From Streptomyces sp. HUAS ZL42 (GTDB lineage Bacteria; Actinomycetota; Actinomycetes; Streptomycetales; Streptomycetaceae), in NCBI RefSeq assembly GCF_040782645.1, contig NZ_CP160403.1, positions 806,001 to 870,000 on the forward strand: a stretch of 64,000 nt of DNA. The letters run 5' to 3'. Positions within the stretch are counted from its first letter, which is position 1; each line of letters starts with the position of its first letter. The position numbers and the translations under genes were made by a program. Under the pieces are notes generated by a model, which was not told the origin of the DNA, did not search any database, and saw only the letters and a list, made by a program, of their open reading frames with translations. Of this stretch, positions 44,188 to 52,885 are shown piece by piece.

Positions 44188-45627
44188 ATGTTTCGACGCG
44201 CCCTCACCTGTGGACTGGCCGCCTTCCTGAGCCTGTCCGCACTGCTCGTCACCGGCTCCCCCGCCCAGGCCGCCTCGGTCACCGTGACCAACGCGACGCA
44301 GTTCACCGACACCACCGGCGCCGTGGTGCACGCCCACGGCGGCGGGGTGATCAACGTCGGCGCGTACTACTACTGGTTCGGCGAGAACCGCAACGCCGAC
44401 AACACCTTCAAGGCCGTCTCCGTCTACCGCTCCACCGACCTGAAGACCTGGGAGTTCAGACGCAACGTCCTGACCCAGGCCAGCGCCCCGGAGCTGGCGG
44501 TCGCCAACATCGAGCGGCCCAAGGTCGTCTACAACTCCACCACCGGCAAGTTCGTGATGTGGATGCACAAGGAGAACGGCGCCGACTACACCCAGGCCCG
44601 CGCCGCCGTCGCCGTCTCAGACACCGTCGACGGCGCCTACACCTACAAGGGCAGCTTCCGGCCCCCGTCCGGCACCACGTCCCGCGACATGACCCTGTTC
44701 AAGGACGACGACGGCACCGCCTACCAGATCACCTCCGCCGCCGGCAATGCCGACCTGCAGATCTGGAAGCTCTCCGCCGACTACGCCGCCTACGACAGCC
44801 TCGCCGCCAACCCCTGGCCCGGCACCTTCCGCGAAGCACCCGCCCTGTTCAAACGCAACGGCGTCTACTTCATGCTCACCTCCGGCAACAGCGGCTGGAA
44901 GCCCAACCAGCAGCGCTACGCCACCGCTTCGAGCATCACCGGGCCCTGGACCACCATGACCGACGTCGGCGACGACACCGGCTACGGTTCCCAGACCACC
45001 TTCGTCCTGCCCGTCCCGGGCACCTCGGGCACCTCCTACCTCTACATGGGCGACCGCTGGGGCAACTCCATGGGCGGCACCGTCAACGACTCCCAGTACG
45101 TCTGGCTGCCGCTGACCTTCCCCACCAACACCACCATGAATCTGCCCTGGTATCCGCAGATCGCTATCGACACCGCCGCAGGCACGGTCACGGGCGTGGA
45201 CGGAGGCCCGTACTACAACCTGGTGGCCCGGCACAGCGGCAAGTGCCTCGACGTCTCCGACAACTCCGCCGCCGACAACGCGATCGTCCTGCAGTACACC
45301 TGCCACAGCGGTCTCAACCAGCAGTGGAGGCTGAGGGACGCCGGCAACGGGTACGTCCAGGTCCTCGCCCAGCACAGCGGCAAGTGTCTCGACGTCGCCG
45401 GCGCCTCCACGACCGACGGCGCGTTCGTGAACCAGTACCACTGCACCACCGGCACCAACCAGCAGTGGCAGTTCCAGGACCAGGGAGGCGGCTACTACCG
45501 AATCGTCGCCCGGCACAGCGGCAAGTGCCTCGACGTGGCCAACGCGTCCACGTCCGACGGGACCCGTCTCATCCAGTGGACCTGCGGCAGCGGCACGAAC
45601 CAGCAGTTCCAGCGGCGCGCGGCGTAA
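44188..45627 (+). CDS. Secreted GH43 exo-beta-1,3-galactanase-like enzyme with ricin B domain
   Basis: A 479-residue secreted glycosidase. Signal peptide about 1-28 (FRRALTCGLAAFLSLSALLV ... AQA). The five-bladed GH43 domain (about 30-340) has VHAHGGGVINVGAYYYWFGE, ERPKVVYNSTTGKFVMWMHK, SRDMTLFKDDDGTAY, REAPALFKRNGVYFMLTSG and IYMGDRWG-like YLYMGDRWGNSM, a pattern close to subfamily 24 galactan 1,3-beta-galactosidases. The CBM13 trefoil (about 345-479) has three HSGKCLDV and NQQW/NQQF repeats. ATG 44188 follows GAGGTGG. Together with the fucosidase it suggests attack on fucosylated arabinogalactan-type glycans. Confidence 0.9.
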   Translation: MFRRALTCGLAAFLSLSALLVTGSPAQAASVTVTNATQFTDTTGAVVHAHGGGVINVGAYYYWFGENRNADNTFKAVSVYRSTDLKTWEFRRNVLTQASAPELAVANIERPKVVYNSTTGKFVMWMHKENGADYTQARAAVAVSDTVDGAYTYKGSFRPPSGTTSRDMTLFKDDDGTAYQITSAAGNADLQIWKLSADYAAYDSLAANPWPGTFREAPALFKRNGVYFMLTSGNSGWKPNQQRYATASSITGPWTTMTDVGDDTGYGSQTTFVLPVPGTSGTSYLYMGDRWGNSMGGTVNDSQYVWLPLTFPTNTTMNLPWYPQIAIDTAAGTVTGVDGGPYYNLVARHSGKCLDVSDNSAADNAIVLQYTCHSGLNQQWRLRDAGNGYVQVLAQHSGKCLDVAGASTTDGAFVNQYHCTTGTNQQWQFQDQGGGYYRIVARHSGKCLDVANASTSDGTRLIQWTCGSGTNQQFQRRAA

Positions 45628-45633
45628 CAGCCC

Positions 45634-45672
45634 TCCGGGCCCGGCGGACAGTGATGTTCCGCCGGGCCCGGA
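45634..45672. terminator. Perfect 15-bp hairpin, bidirectional terminator
   Basis: TCCGGGCCCGGCGGA (45634-45648) pairs perfectly with 45658-45672 across a 9-base loop. It lies between the convergent GH43 and lutC genes, so it can end both transcripts. Confidence 0.85.
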
Positions 45673-45703
45673 TGCCACGGATCAGCCCTTCGCTCATAGT
45701 GAG

Positions 45704-46342
45704 CTACTCGTCCTCGACCACGACGATGTCGAGCGTCCTCGGCCCGTGCACTCCCTCCACCCGGTCGAGTTCGATGTCGCTGGTGGCCGAGGGCCCGGAG
45801 ACGAGGGTCAGCGGCCGGTACGGGGCGAGCAGACGCAGCGCCTCGGGTACGTCGGGGGCGATCCGGTCGGCACGGACCACGCAGATGTGCTGGTCGGGCA
45901 GGAGGGTCAGCGCCCGCCGCCCCTGACCCGGACCGCCGTCGAGGACGATCGTGCCGGTGAGCGCGATGGCCGCGGCGGCGGTCGTGACCACGGCGTCCGT
46001 CGCGTCGAGTTGACCGACCGTCAGGGGCGGTACGTCCGTCAGCACCGACCAGGGTCCTTCCGGCACCAGGTCCTCGGGGAGACCCGGCGGCACCACCAGC
46101 GCCCCCGCTCCGGTACGTCGCAGCGCGTAGCCCACCGCTGCCGCGGCCCCGGTCACCGGGACGCGGACCACTGTGGCGCGGTAGTCGGCGGCGCGTTCCA
46201 TGAACAGCTCCACGACATCCGCGCCCGTGCCGACGGCGCGGCGATCGTGTGTGCCCGGGAAGCCGTTCGTCGGCGTCTCGTCGCCGGGCACATCGGCCAG
46301 CGCCCTCCGGACCGCTTGCAGGACGACATCTCGTCCGTTCAT
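45704..46342 (-). CDS. lutC: Lactate utilisation protein C (LUD domain)
   Basis: LutC is part of the LutABC iron-sulfur complex that oxidises L-lactate to pyruvate. The 212-residue LUD-domain protein shows VTTAAAAIALTGTIVLDGGP, LLPDQHICVVRADRI and the C-terminal GPSATSDIELDRVEGVHGPR, which are family signatures. ATG 46342 overlaps the lutB stop (ATGA). It is the last gene of the nine-gene catabolic operon and faces a strong hairpin terminator. The placement fits a role in using the L-lactate made from fucose. Confidence 0.92.
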   Translation of the reverse strand: MNGRDVVLQAVRRALADVPGDETPTNGFPGTHDRRAVGTGADVVELFMERAADYRATVVRVPVTGAAAAVGYALRRTGAGALVVPPGLPEDLVPEGPWSVLTDVPPLTVGQLDATDAVVTTAAAAIALTGTIVLDGGPGQGRRALTLLPDQHICVVRADRIAPDVPEALRLLAPYRPLTLVSGPSATSDIELDRVEGVHGPRTLDIVVVEDE

Positions 46343-47823
46343 CGCCCGTCCCCTTCCACCGTCGTACGGCCTTCGTCGCGGGTACGGCGCCACCAGGCGC
46401 GCAGGGACTCCCGCGGCGGAGCGGGTGTGTCCCGGGTGGCGGTCCAGCGGGCCAACGGGCCCGGCAGGGGGCCGATGCGGCCGTCCCGGGCCACCAGCCG
46501 CGCCCCGAGGGCGGCCAGTCGCTGCGCCGCCGACAGCCGCCTCGGGGACGACAGGACGGCACTTGCGGCCTTCATGGCCAGCGCCTCGGAGGTGGGCAGC
46601 AGCCGGTCACGGCGTTTCGCCTCCACTGTCTTCGCCCGCAGATGGACCAGGACCTCCGGGATGTTGATCTTCACTGGGCAGGCGTCATAGCACGCGCCGC
46701 ACAGGGTCGAGGCGAAGGGCAGCGAGGCCGCGTTCTCGACGCCGACGAGCTGCGGGGTCAGTACGGCGCCGATCGGGCCGGGGTAGACCGATCCGTAGGC
46801 GTGACCGCCGGTGCGCTCGTAGACCGGGCATACGTTCAGGCAGGCGGAACAGCGGATGCAGGACAGGGCCTGGCGGCCCACCTCTTCGGCCAGGGTCGCG
46901 GTGCGGCCGTTGTCGAGGAGGACCAGATGGAATTCCTGGGGTCCGTCGTCCTTGGTGACGCCCGTCCACATCGAGGTGTAGGGGTTCATCCGCTCGCCCG
47001 TGGACGAGCGGGGCAGCAGCTGGAGGAAGACCTCCAGGTCCACGAAGGACGGCAGGACCTTCTCGATCCCCATGACGGTGATCAGTGTCTGCGGCAGGGT
47101 GAGGCACATCCGCCCGTTGCCCTCCGACTCGACGACCACGACCGTTCCGGTGTCGGCGGCCGCGAAGTTGGCGCCGGAAACGGCGACCTTGGCCCGCAGG
47201 AACCTCTCCCGCAAATGCAGCCTGGCCGCCTCGGCGAGGTCGCGCGGATCGTCGGTGAGGTCCTCGGGCGCGGGCCTGCCCCACTCCCCCATCTCCCGGC
47301 GGAAGATCTCCCGGATCTCGGAGCGGCCCCGGTGGATGGCGGGCACGAGGATGTGCGAGGGGCGGTCGCCGCCCAACTGCACGATGAGCTCGGCCAGATC
47401 GGTCTCGTACGCGCGGATGCCGGCCTCGGCGAGCGCCTCGTTGAGGCCGATCTCCTGGGTGGCCATCGACTTGACCTTCACGACCTCGCTCTCGCCGGTC
47501 GCTTTCACCAGGCGGGTGACGATGCGGTTGGCCTCGGCGGCGTCCGCCGCCCAGTGGACCGTGCCTCCCGCGGCGGTGACCGCCTCCTCCAGCCGCAGCA
47601 GATGGCCGTCGAGGTGCCGCAGGGTGCGGCGCTTGATCTCCGCCGCCCGATGGCGCAGTTCCTCCCAGTCGTCGAGTTCGGCGGTGACCGCGAGGCGTCT
47701 GTCGCGGATGGTGCCGGTCGCGCGGCGCAGATTCGCGCGCATACGGGTGTCGTTCAGCGCGCCGCGCGCCGCTTCGGGGAAGGCCGGGCTGCCCAGCCAT
47801 ACGACGTTGTCCGCGCCGCTCAC
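46339..47823 (-). CDS. lutB: Lactate utilisation iron-sulfur protein B
   Basis: A 494-residue LutB protein: an N-terminal LUD domain (about 60-300; SMATQEIGLNEALAEAGI, SEGNGRMCLTLPQTLI) and a C-terminal ferredoxin-like part with two cysteine clusters, CIRCSACLNVCPVY and CGACYDACPVKINIP, binding [4Fe-4S]. It ends in an Arg-rich tail. GTG 47823 overlaps the lutA stop (GTGA). The open frame continues upstream to 48327 but only as a shadow of lutA. Acts in electron transfer during L-lactate oxidation. Confidence 0.94.
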   Translation of the reverse strand: MSGADNVVWLGSPAFPEAARGALNDTRMRANLRRATGTIRDRRLAVTAELDDWEELRHRAAEIKRRTLRHLDGHLLRLEEAVTAAGGTVHWAADAAEANRIVTRLVKATGESEVVKVKSMATQEIGLNEALAEAGIRAYETDLAELIVQLGGDRPSHILVPAIHRGRSEIREIFRREMGEWGRPAPEDLTDDPRDLAEAARLHLRERFLRAKVAVSGANFAAADTGTVVVVESEGNGRMCLTLPQTLITVMGIEKVLPSFVDLEVFLQLLPRSSTGERMNPYTSMWTGVTKDDGPQEFHLVLLDNGRTATLAEEVGRQALSCIRCSACLNVCPVYERTGGHAYGSVYPGPIGAVLTPQLVGVENAASLPFASTLCGACYDACPVKINIPEVLVHLRAKTVEAKRRDRLLPTSEALAMKAASAVLSSPRRLSAAQRLAALGARLVARDGRIGPLPGPLARWTATRDTPAPPRESLRAWWRRTRDEGRTTVEGDGR

Positions 47824-48560
47824 AGCGCGCTCCCTTCGGTGCAGGCCAGGATCTCGGCCAGGTGGATCGTGGCCACGCCCGTGCGGAGCCGGGACAGCCC
47901 GCCGCCGATGTGCGTCAGACAGGAGTTGTCGCCCGCGCACAGAAACTCGGCCCCGGTGTCCAGGACATGGCGCATCTTGTCGGCCAGCATGGCGGCGGAC
48001 ACCTCGGCGTTCTTCAGCGCGAAGGTGCCGCCGAAGCCGCAGCAGGACTCGGCGGCGGGCAGTTCGACGAGGTCGATGCCCTTCACGGCACGCAACAGCC
48101 TCAGCGGCCGGTCGCCGACCCGCAGCATGCGCAGCGAGTGGCAGGTGGGGTGGTAGGTGACGCGGTGCGGGAAGTAGGCGCCGAGGTCGGTGACTCCGAG
48201 GACGTCGACGAGGAACTCCGACAGCTCGTACACCGCCGGCACCGCCCGCTCGACCGCTTCGGCGAGGGTGGCGTCCCCGTACTGGGCGGCCACCGTCCGG
48301 TGGTGGTCGCGGACCATCGCCGCGCACGAGCCGGAAGGGGTGACGACGGCGTCGTAGCCCGCGAAGACCTCGCAGAAGCGGCGGACCATGGGCAGGGTCT
48401 CGGGGCGGTAACCGGTGTTGAAGTGCATCTGGCCGCAGCAGGTCTGCTCCTGCGGGAACTCCACGGTGTGACCGAGCCGTTCCAGCAGTGCGATCACCGC
48501 CTTGCCGGTCCGGGGGAACATCGTGTCGTTGAAGCAGGTGATGAAGAGGGCTATGCGCAT
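47820..48560 (-). CDS. lutA: Lactate utilisation protein A (CCG-domain Fe-S protein)
   Basis: LutA is 246 residues with two CCG (heterodisulfide-reductase-like) domains: QTCCGQMHFNTGYRPET and AESCCGFGGTFALKNAEVS, together with VTPSGSCAAMVRDHH and TYHPTCHSLRML. These cysteines ligate a noncanonical Fe-S cluster. ATG 48560 lies 16 bases after the lactonase-like gene, the only sizeable gap inside the run from the FAH gene to lutC besides the one before the dehydratase. The gene order lutA-lutB-lutC is canonical. Confidence 0.94.
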   Translation of the reverse strand: MRIALFITCFNDTMFPRTGKAVIALLERLGHTVEFPQEQTCCGQMHFNTGYRPETLPMVRRFCEVFAGYDAVVTPSGSCAAMVRDHHRTVAAQYGDATLAEAVERAVPAVYELSEFLVDVLGVTDLGAYFPHRVTYHPTCHSLRMLRVGDRPLRLLRAVKGIDLVELPAAESCCGFGGTFALKNAEVSAAMLADKMRHVLDTGAEFLCAGDNSCLTHIGGGLSRLRTGVATIHLAEILACTEGSAL

Positions 48561-48576
48561 GGGTGGTTCCCAGGAC

Positions 48577-49449
48577 TCAGATCGTCAGGCCGTAGGTGCG
48601 GACCGCCGTGCCCGCGAACACCTCCCGCCGCTCGGCCGGACTCAGGCCGGCCGTCAGCGAGCTGGCGGCCTCGACGACTTCGGCGTAACCGGCGGCGAGC
48701 CGGCAGACGGGCCAGTCCGAGCCGAACATCAGCCGTTCGGGCCCGAAGGCGTCCAGCACCGTGTCGGCGTACGGCGCGAGGTCCCCGACGGTCCACGACC
48801 CCCAGTCGGCCTCCGTGACCATGCCGGAGAGCTTGCACACGGTGTTGGGCAGGGCGGCCAGCGCCCGTATCCCCCGCGCCCACGGTTGGAGTTCGCCGGA
48901 GGCGATAGGCGGCTTGGCCAGATGGTCGAGGACGAAGGTGAGCTGAGGAAGACGACGCGCGGCCTCCACGGCGGCGGCCAGTTGGTGGGGCTTGACCAGC
49001 AGGTCATAGACCAGCCCCGCCCCGGCGACCGCGGTCAGCCCGCGCAGCACGTCCGGGCGCAGCAGCCAGCGGGGGTCGGGCTCGCCCTGCACCTGGTGGC
49101 GGATGCCCACCAGGTGCTCCCCGCCGGGTGCCGCGCGCAGTGCCGCGAGTGCGTCGGCGACTGAAGGTGAGGTGAGGTCGGTCCAGCCGACGACCCCGGC
49201 CACGAGCGCGCTGCCCGAGGCCAGGGCGAGGAACTCGGGGGTCTCCCCCGGGACGGTGACCGTCTGCACCAGCACCGTGGCGGTCACGTCGGCCGCGCGT
49301 GCGTCCGGCTCCAGGTCGGCAAGGGTGAAGTCGCGGTGGAGCGGAGCCAGTTCGGGGCCCGTGATCCAGTCCTGGTCGCGGACGGACAGGTCCCACACGT
49401 GGTGGTGGGCGTCGATGATCCCCGGCCCGGTACGTCCGTTTCCGGTCAC
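48577..49449 (-). CDS. Amidohydrolase-family lactonase, predicted L-fucono-1,5-lactonase
   Basis: A 290-residue COG3618-type TIM-barrel hydrolase. It has IIDAHHHVWDLSVRDQDWI at the N-terminus, GIRHQVQGEPDPRWLL, FVLDHLAKPPIASGEL, NTVCKLSGMVTEADW and FGSDWPVC near the C-terminus, carrying the usual His/Asp metal-site residues. In the non-phosphorylative fucose pathway such an enzyme opens the lactone formed by fucose dehydrogenase to L-fuconate. GTG 49449 overlaps the mutarotase stop. Substrate assignment rests on operon context; rhamnono- or galactonolactonases are close relatives. Confidence 0.85.
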   Translation of the reverse strand: MTGNGRTGPGIIDAHHHVWDLSVRDQDWITGPELAPLHRDFTLADLEPDARAADVTATVLVQTVTVPGETPEFLALASGSALVAGVVGWTDLTSPSVADALAALRAAPGGEHLVGIRHQVQGEPDPRWLLRPDVLRGLTAVAGAGLVYDLLVKPHQLAAAVEAARRLPQLTFVLDHLAKPPIASGELQPWARGIRALAALPNTVCKLSGMVTEADWGSWTVGDLAPYADTVLDAFGPERLMFGSDWPVCRLAAGYAEVVEAASSLTAGLSPAERREVFAGTAVRTYGLTI

Positions 49450-49757
49450 AGTTGCCACACCACGGGCAGTGAGGCGTCGCCGCCTTCGGCGGAGTAGTCG
49501 TGGACGACGTCGAGCAGTTCCGCCATTCGGGCCTGCCATGCGATGTTGACCGGCAGCTTCTCCAACTCGGCGATCATCGCCGGGTAGTCCTCCACGTCCA
49601 GCACGTGGAAGAGATCGGTGCCGCTGCGCCAGATGGTCCACTCGCTGACCCCCGCGGCCCGGATGGCGGTGGTCAGTTCCTCGGGTACCTCGCGGTGCGC
49701 CGCCTCGTACTCCTCGACGCGATCGGCACGTACCTTGGTGTGCAGGGCGACTCTCAC
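49446..49757 (-). CDS. L-rhamnose/L-fucose mutarotase family protein
   Basis: A 103-residue ferredoxin-like-fold protein with VALHTKVRADRVEEYEAAHR, EVPEELTTAIRAAGVSEWTI and FHVLDVEDYPAMIAEL, matching the RhaM-like (L-rhamnose mutarotase) family. It interconverts sugar anomers, supplying the beta form to the dehydrogenase. GTG 49757 overlaps the AKR stop and its own stop overlaps the lactonase start. By context it probably acts on L-fucose. Confidence 0.9.
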   Translation of the reverse strand: MRVALHTKVRADRVEEYEAAHREVPEELTTAIRAAGVSEWTIWRSGTDLFHVLDVEDYPAMIAELEKLPVNIAWQARMAELLDVVHDYSAEGGDASLPVVWQL

Positions 49758-50776
49758 GACGGCTCCTTCGACGGCGGGCTTTCCTCGAGCGGCGTGGACA
49801 CGGGGGCGGGGGTGCCCGGGGCCAGTAGTCCTTCTGCGTGCAGTTCGTCCCAGAGGGACGCCGGGACCGGCCGGCGCAGCATGGCGACGGTGTCGTGCAC
49901 TTCCTCGGCGGACCGCGCGCCGGTCAGCACGCTCGCGACGGCCGGGTGTCCGAAGGGGAAGTGCAGGGCGGCGGCACGCAGCGGCACGCCATGCCGCTCG
50001 GTGATCTCCTTCAGCCGCAGGGCCCGCTCGAGGACCCGCCGCGGGGCGGGGGCGTAGTCGTACGTGGCTCCCGCCCTCGGATCGGTCAGCAGCCCGGAGT
50101 TGAAGACACCGCCGACGAGGACGCTCCTGCCCCGCGAGACGGCCTCGGGCAGCAGGTCGGCGAGGCCTTCCTGTTCGAGGAGGGTGTAGCGGCCGGCCAG
50201 CAGGACGACGTCGATGTCGGTGTCGCGCAGGAAGCGGGTGGGGACCTGGCACTGGTTCATGCCGATGCCGATGGCGCCGACCACTCCCTCGGCACGCAAC
50301 CGCTCCAGTGCCGGGTAGGCCTCGCGGAGCGCCTGTTCGACGTGGTCGTCGGGGTCGTGCAGGAGAGCCACGTCCACCCGGTCCAAGCCGAGGCGGTCGA
50401 GGCTGGCCTCCAGGCAGCGCAGGACGCCGTCGGCGCTGAAGTCCCAGACGCGCCGGTGTACCGCCGGGACGGCGAACCCGTTCGCCAGGTCGTCGCCCCC
50501 GCTGTCATCGGGGACCAGCAGGCGTCCGACCTTGGTGGATACGGTGTACGCGTCACGTGGGCGGTCGCGCAGCGCGGCGCCCAGACGCCGTTCGGACAGG
50601 CCGAGTCCGTAGTGGGGCGCGGTGTCGAAGGTGCGGATCCCCGCGTCCCAGGCGGCCTGAACAGTGGCGGCGGCCGCCTCGTCACTGACCGGGCGGTACA
50701 GGTTGCCGATGCCGGCGGCTCCCAGGGAGAGCCGGGTGACTCCGACGGCGGTGCCGCCCAGCGTCGTGCTCCTCAT
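49754..50776 (-). CDS. Aldo/keto reductase, predicted L-fucose dehydrogenase
   Basis: A 340-residue AKR of the D-threo-aldose/L-fucose dehydrogenase type. It shows GAAGIGNLYRPVSDEAAAAT, FDTAPHYGLGLSERRLG (catalytic Asp and Tyr of the tetrad), STKVGRLLVP with the Lys, and LLHDPDDH with the His. The C-terminal cofactor loop is VASVLTGARSAEEV. It would oxidise L-fucose to L-fuconolactone with NAD(P)+. ATG 50776 overlaps the SDR stop; the frame upstream to 52096 is a shadow of other genes. Confidence 0.88.
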   Translation of the reverse strand: MRSTTLGGTAVGVTRLSLGAAGIGNLYRPVSDEAAAATVQAAWDAGIRTFDTAPHYGLGLSERRLGAALRDRPRDAYTVSTKVGRLLVPDDSGGDDLANGFAVPAVHRRVWDFSADGVLRCLEASLDRLGLDRVDVALLHDPDDHVEQALREAYPALERLRAEGVVGAIGIGMNQCQVPTRFLRDTDIDVVLLAGRYTLLEQEGLADLLPEAVSRGRSVLVGGVFNSGLLTDPRAGATYDYAPAPRRVLERALRLKEITERHGVPLRAAALHFPFGHPAVASVLTGARSAEEVHDTVAMLRRPVPASLWDELHAEGLLAPGTPAPVSTPLEESPPSKEPS

Positions 50777-51540
50777 GAGGTGGCCGCCGGGCGCAGCCTG
50801 AGTCCCTGCATGCCGCCGTCGACCGCCAGGGCGGTGCCGGTGACGGACGCCGCCGCGGGAGACGCCAGGTAGGCGATGGCCGCCGCGACCTCCTCCGCGG
50901 TGACCAGGCGCCCCATGGGCTGCCTGGCGTTGAGGGCCTTGCGTTCGGCCTCGGGGTCGTCCGCGGCGTCGAGAAGGCGGGCGACCCACGGTGTGTCGGC
51001 GGTACCTGGGTTGACGCAGTTGACGCGGATGCCCTCGCGGACGTGATCGGCGGCCATGGCCAGGGTCAGGGACAGTACGGCGCCCTTGCTGGCGCAGTAC
51101 AGCGCCCGCTGCGGCAGGCCCGCGGTGGCACCGATGGAACAGGTGTTGACGACCGCCGCGTGGGACGAGCGCCGCAGGTGCGGCAGGGCGGCGCGGGTGG
51201 TGCGGACGATCCCGAGCACGTTGACGTCGAGGACCCGTTGCCACTGCTCGTCGGGGTTGTCCTCGACCGTACCAACCGCGCCGATGCCGGCGTTGTTGAC
51301 GACGATGTCCAGGCCGCCCAGCCGCGCGGCCGCGTCGTCGACGGCCGCGCGTACGGAGGCGTCGTCGCGGACGTCGGTCCTGAGGGCGAGCAACGGTTGT
51401 GGCACCCCGGAAGGGTCGAGGTCGAGCACGGCCACCGTGGCGCCCTGCTCGACGAACATCAGGGCCGTGGCGAGCCCGATCCCGGACGCACCGCCCGTCA
51501 CGATCGCCCGCAGGCCCCTCAGGCCGGTCGTGCCGGTCAT
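50773..51540 (-). CDS. SDR oxidoreductase, predicted 2-keto-3-deoxy-L-fuconate dehydrogenase
   Basis: A 255-residue classical short-chain dehydrogenase: TGGASGIG nucleotide-binding turn, D after the second strand (VLDLD), NNAG, catalytic Ser in CSIGA, YCASK (Tyr-x-x-x-Lys) and the C-terminal [13 protein letters not shown]. In this pathway it oxidises 2-keto-3-deoxy-L-fuconate to the 2,4-diketo acid. ATG 51540 overlaps the dehydratase stop (ATGA). The role comes from its place between the dehydratase and the other fucose enzymes. Confidence 0.88.
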   Translation of the reverse strand: MTGTTGLRGLRAIVTGGASGIGLATALMFVEQGATVAVLDLDPSGVPQPLLALRTDVRDDASVRAAVDDAAARLGGLDIVVNNAGIGAVGTVEDNPDEQWQRVLDVNVLGIVRTTRAALPHLRRSSHAAVVNTCSIGATAGLPQRALYCASKGAVLSLTLAMAADHVREGIRVNCVNPGTADTPWVARLLDAADDPEAERKALNARQPMGRLVTAEEVAAAIAYLASPAAASVTGTALAVDGGMQGLRLRPAATS

Positions 51541-52874
51541 ACGGCGCCCTCCTGTCCGGCGAGGTCGGCGGTCCAGAACGCGCCGTCGGGATAACGGTAG
51601 GCGGCGATGGACTCCGGGCGCATGGTCGCGGAGAAGCCGGGGGCGAGCGGGGCCGTGTAGTGGCCGTCGCGGACGACCACGGGTGCGGTGAAGTGCTCGT
51701 GGAGGTGGTCGACGTACTCGATGACCCGGTTCTCGGTGGTGCCGGACAGGGCCAGGTAGTCGAACATCGACAGGTGCTGCACCAGTTCGCACAGTCCCAC
51801 GCCGCCGGCATGCGGGCACACCGGTACGCCGAACTTCGCGGCGAGGAGCAGGATCGCCAGGTTCTCGTTGACGCCGCCGACGCGGGCCGCGTCGATCTGG
51901 AGCACGTCGATGGCGCCGGCCTGGAGCAGTTGTTTGAAGATGATCCGGTTCTGCACGTGCTCCCCGGTGGCGACCTTGACCGGGGCGACCGCCTCACGGA
52001 CGGCGGCGTGGCCGAGGACGTCGTCGGGGCTGGTGGGCTCCTCGATCCAGTAGGGGTCGAATGCGGCCAGCGCGTTGGTCCACTCGATCGCCTCACCGAT
52101 GTTCCACCGCTGGTTGGCGTCGATGGCGATGCGGATGCCGTCGCCGACGGCGGCGCGGGCGGTGCGCAGCCGTCGGATGTCGTCGTCGAGATCGGCGCCG
52201 ACCTTCAGCTTGATCTGCGTGAAGCCGTCGGCGACGGCCTGCTTGGCGAGCCGGGTGAGCTTCTCGTCCGAGTAGCCGAGCCAGCCCGGCGAGGTGGTGT
52301 AGGCCGGGTAGCCGCGCTCCACCAGGACGGTCTCGCGCTCCGCCAGCCCGGTCCGGCCGTCGCGCAGCAGGCTGAGCGCGTCGTCGGGGGTGAGTGCGTC
52401 GGCGATGTAGCGGAAGTCGACCTGGGAGACGAGCCATTCGGGGTCGGCGTGGGCGAGCAGGCGCCACAAAGGCTGCCCGGCCCGCTTGGCGGCCAGGTCC
52501 CACACGGCGTTGACGACGGCGCCGATCGCCATGTGCATCACGCCCTTCTCGGGCCCCAGCCAGCGCAACTGGCTGTCCCCGATCAGGTCCCGGTTGAGCG
52601 AACCGGGGTCGGCACACAGCTCCTCCACCGGACGGCCGACGAGATGGGGGCTCAGCGCCCCGATCGCGGCGACCTGGACGTCGTTGCCGCGTCCGATGGT
52701 GAAGCAGAAGCCGTGCCCTTCGAGACCGTCGGGCGCGTCGGTGCGCAGGATGACGTACGCGGCCGAGTAGTCGGGGTCCGGGTTCATCGCGTCGGAGCCG
52801 TCCAGCTCCCGGGAGGTGGGGAAGCGGACGTCGAACGTCTCGACGGCGGTGATCCGGGCGGGAGTTGAAGTCAC
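51537..52874 (-). CDS. L-fuconate dehydratase (enolase superfamily)
   Basis: This enzyme dehydrates L-fuconate to 2-keto-3-deoxy-L-fuconate using an active-site Mg2+. In the 445-residue protein K222 and K224 (IKLKVG), D252 (IDANQ), E278 ([10 protein letters not shown]), E305 (TGEH) and H355 (CPHAGG) are all present. Each equivalent residue known to me for the Xanthomonas enzyme (K220, D248, E274, E301, H351) is offset by exactly four, except for the KxK pair which fits the same shift. GTG 52874 has GAAAGG 7 bases upstream; GTG 52889, overlapping the FAH stop, is the alternative. Among enolase subgroups this register favours fuconate over rhamnonate. Confidence 0.92.
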   Translation of the reverse strand: MTSTPARITAVETFDVRFPTSRELDGSDAMNPDPDYSAAYVILRTDAPDGLEGHGFCFTIGRGNDVQVAAIGALSPHLVGRPVEELCADPGSLNRDLIGDSQLRWLGPEKGVMHMAIGAVVNAVWDLAAKRAGQPLWRLLAHADPEWLVSQVDFRYIADALTPDDALSLLRDGRTGLAERETVLVERGYPAYTTSPGWLGYSDEKLTRLAKQAVADGFTQIKLKVGADLDDDIRRLRTARAAVGDGIRIAIDANQRWNIGEAIEWTNALAAFDPYWIEEPTSPDDVLGHAAVREAVAPVKVATGEHVQNRIIFKQLLQAGAIDVLQIDAARVGGVNENLAILLLAAKFGVPVCPHAGGVGLCELVQHLSMFDYLALSGTTENRVIEYVDHLHEHFTAPVVVRDGHYTAPLAPGFSATMRPESIAAYRYPDGAFWTADLAGQEGAV

Positions 52875-52885
52875 AGGGGTGCCTT

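Noticed and set aside
46339..48327. LutB frame extended to 662 codons
   Set aside because: The upstream part lies on top of lutA in another frame; GTG 47823 overlaps the lutA stop as expected for this operon.
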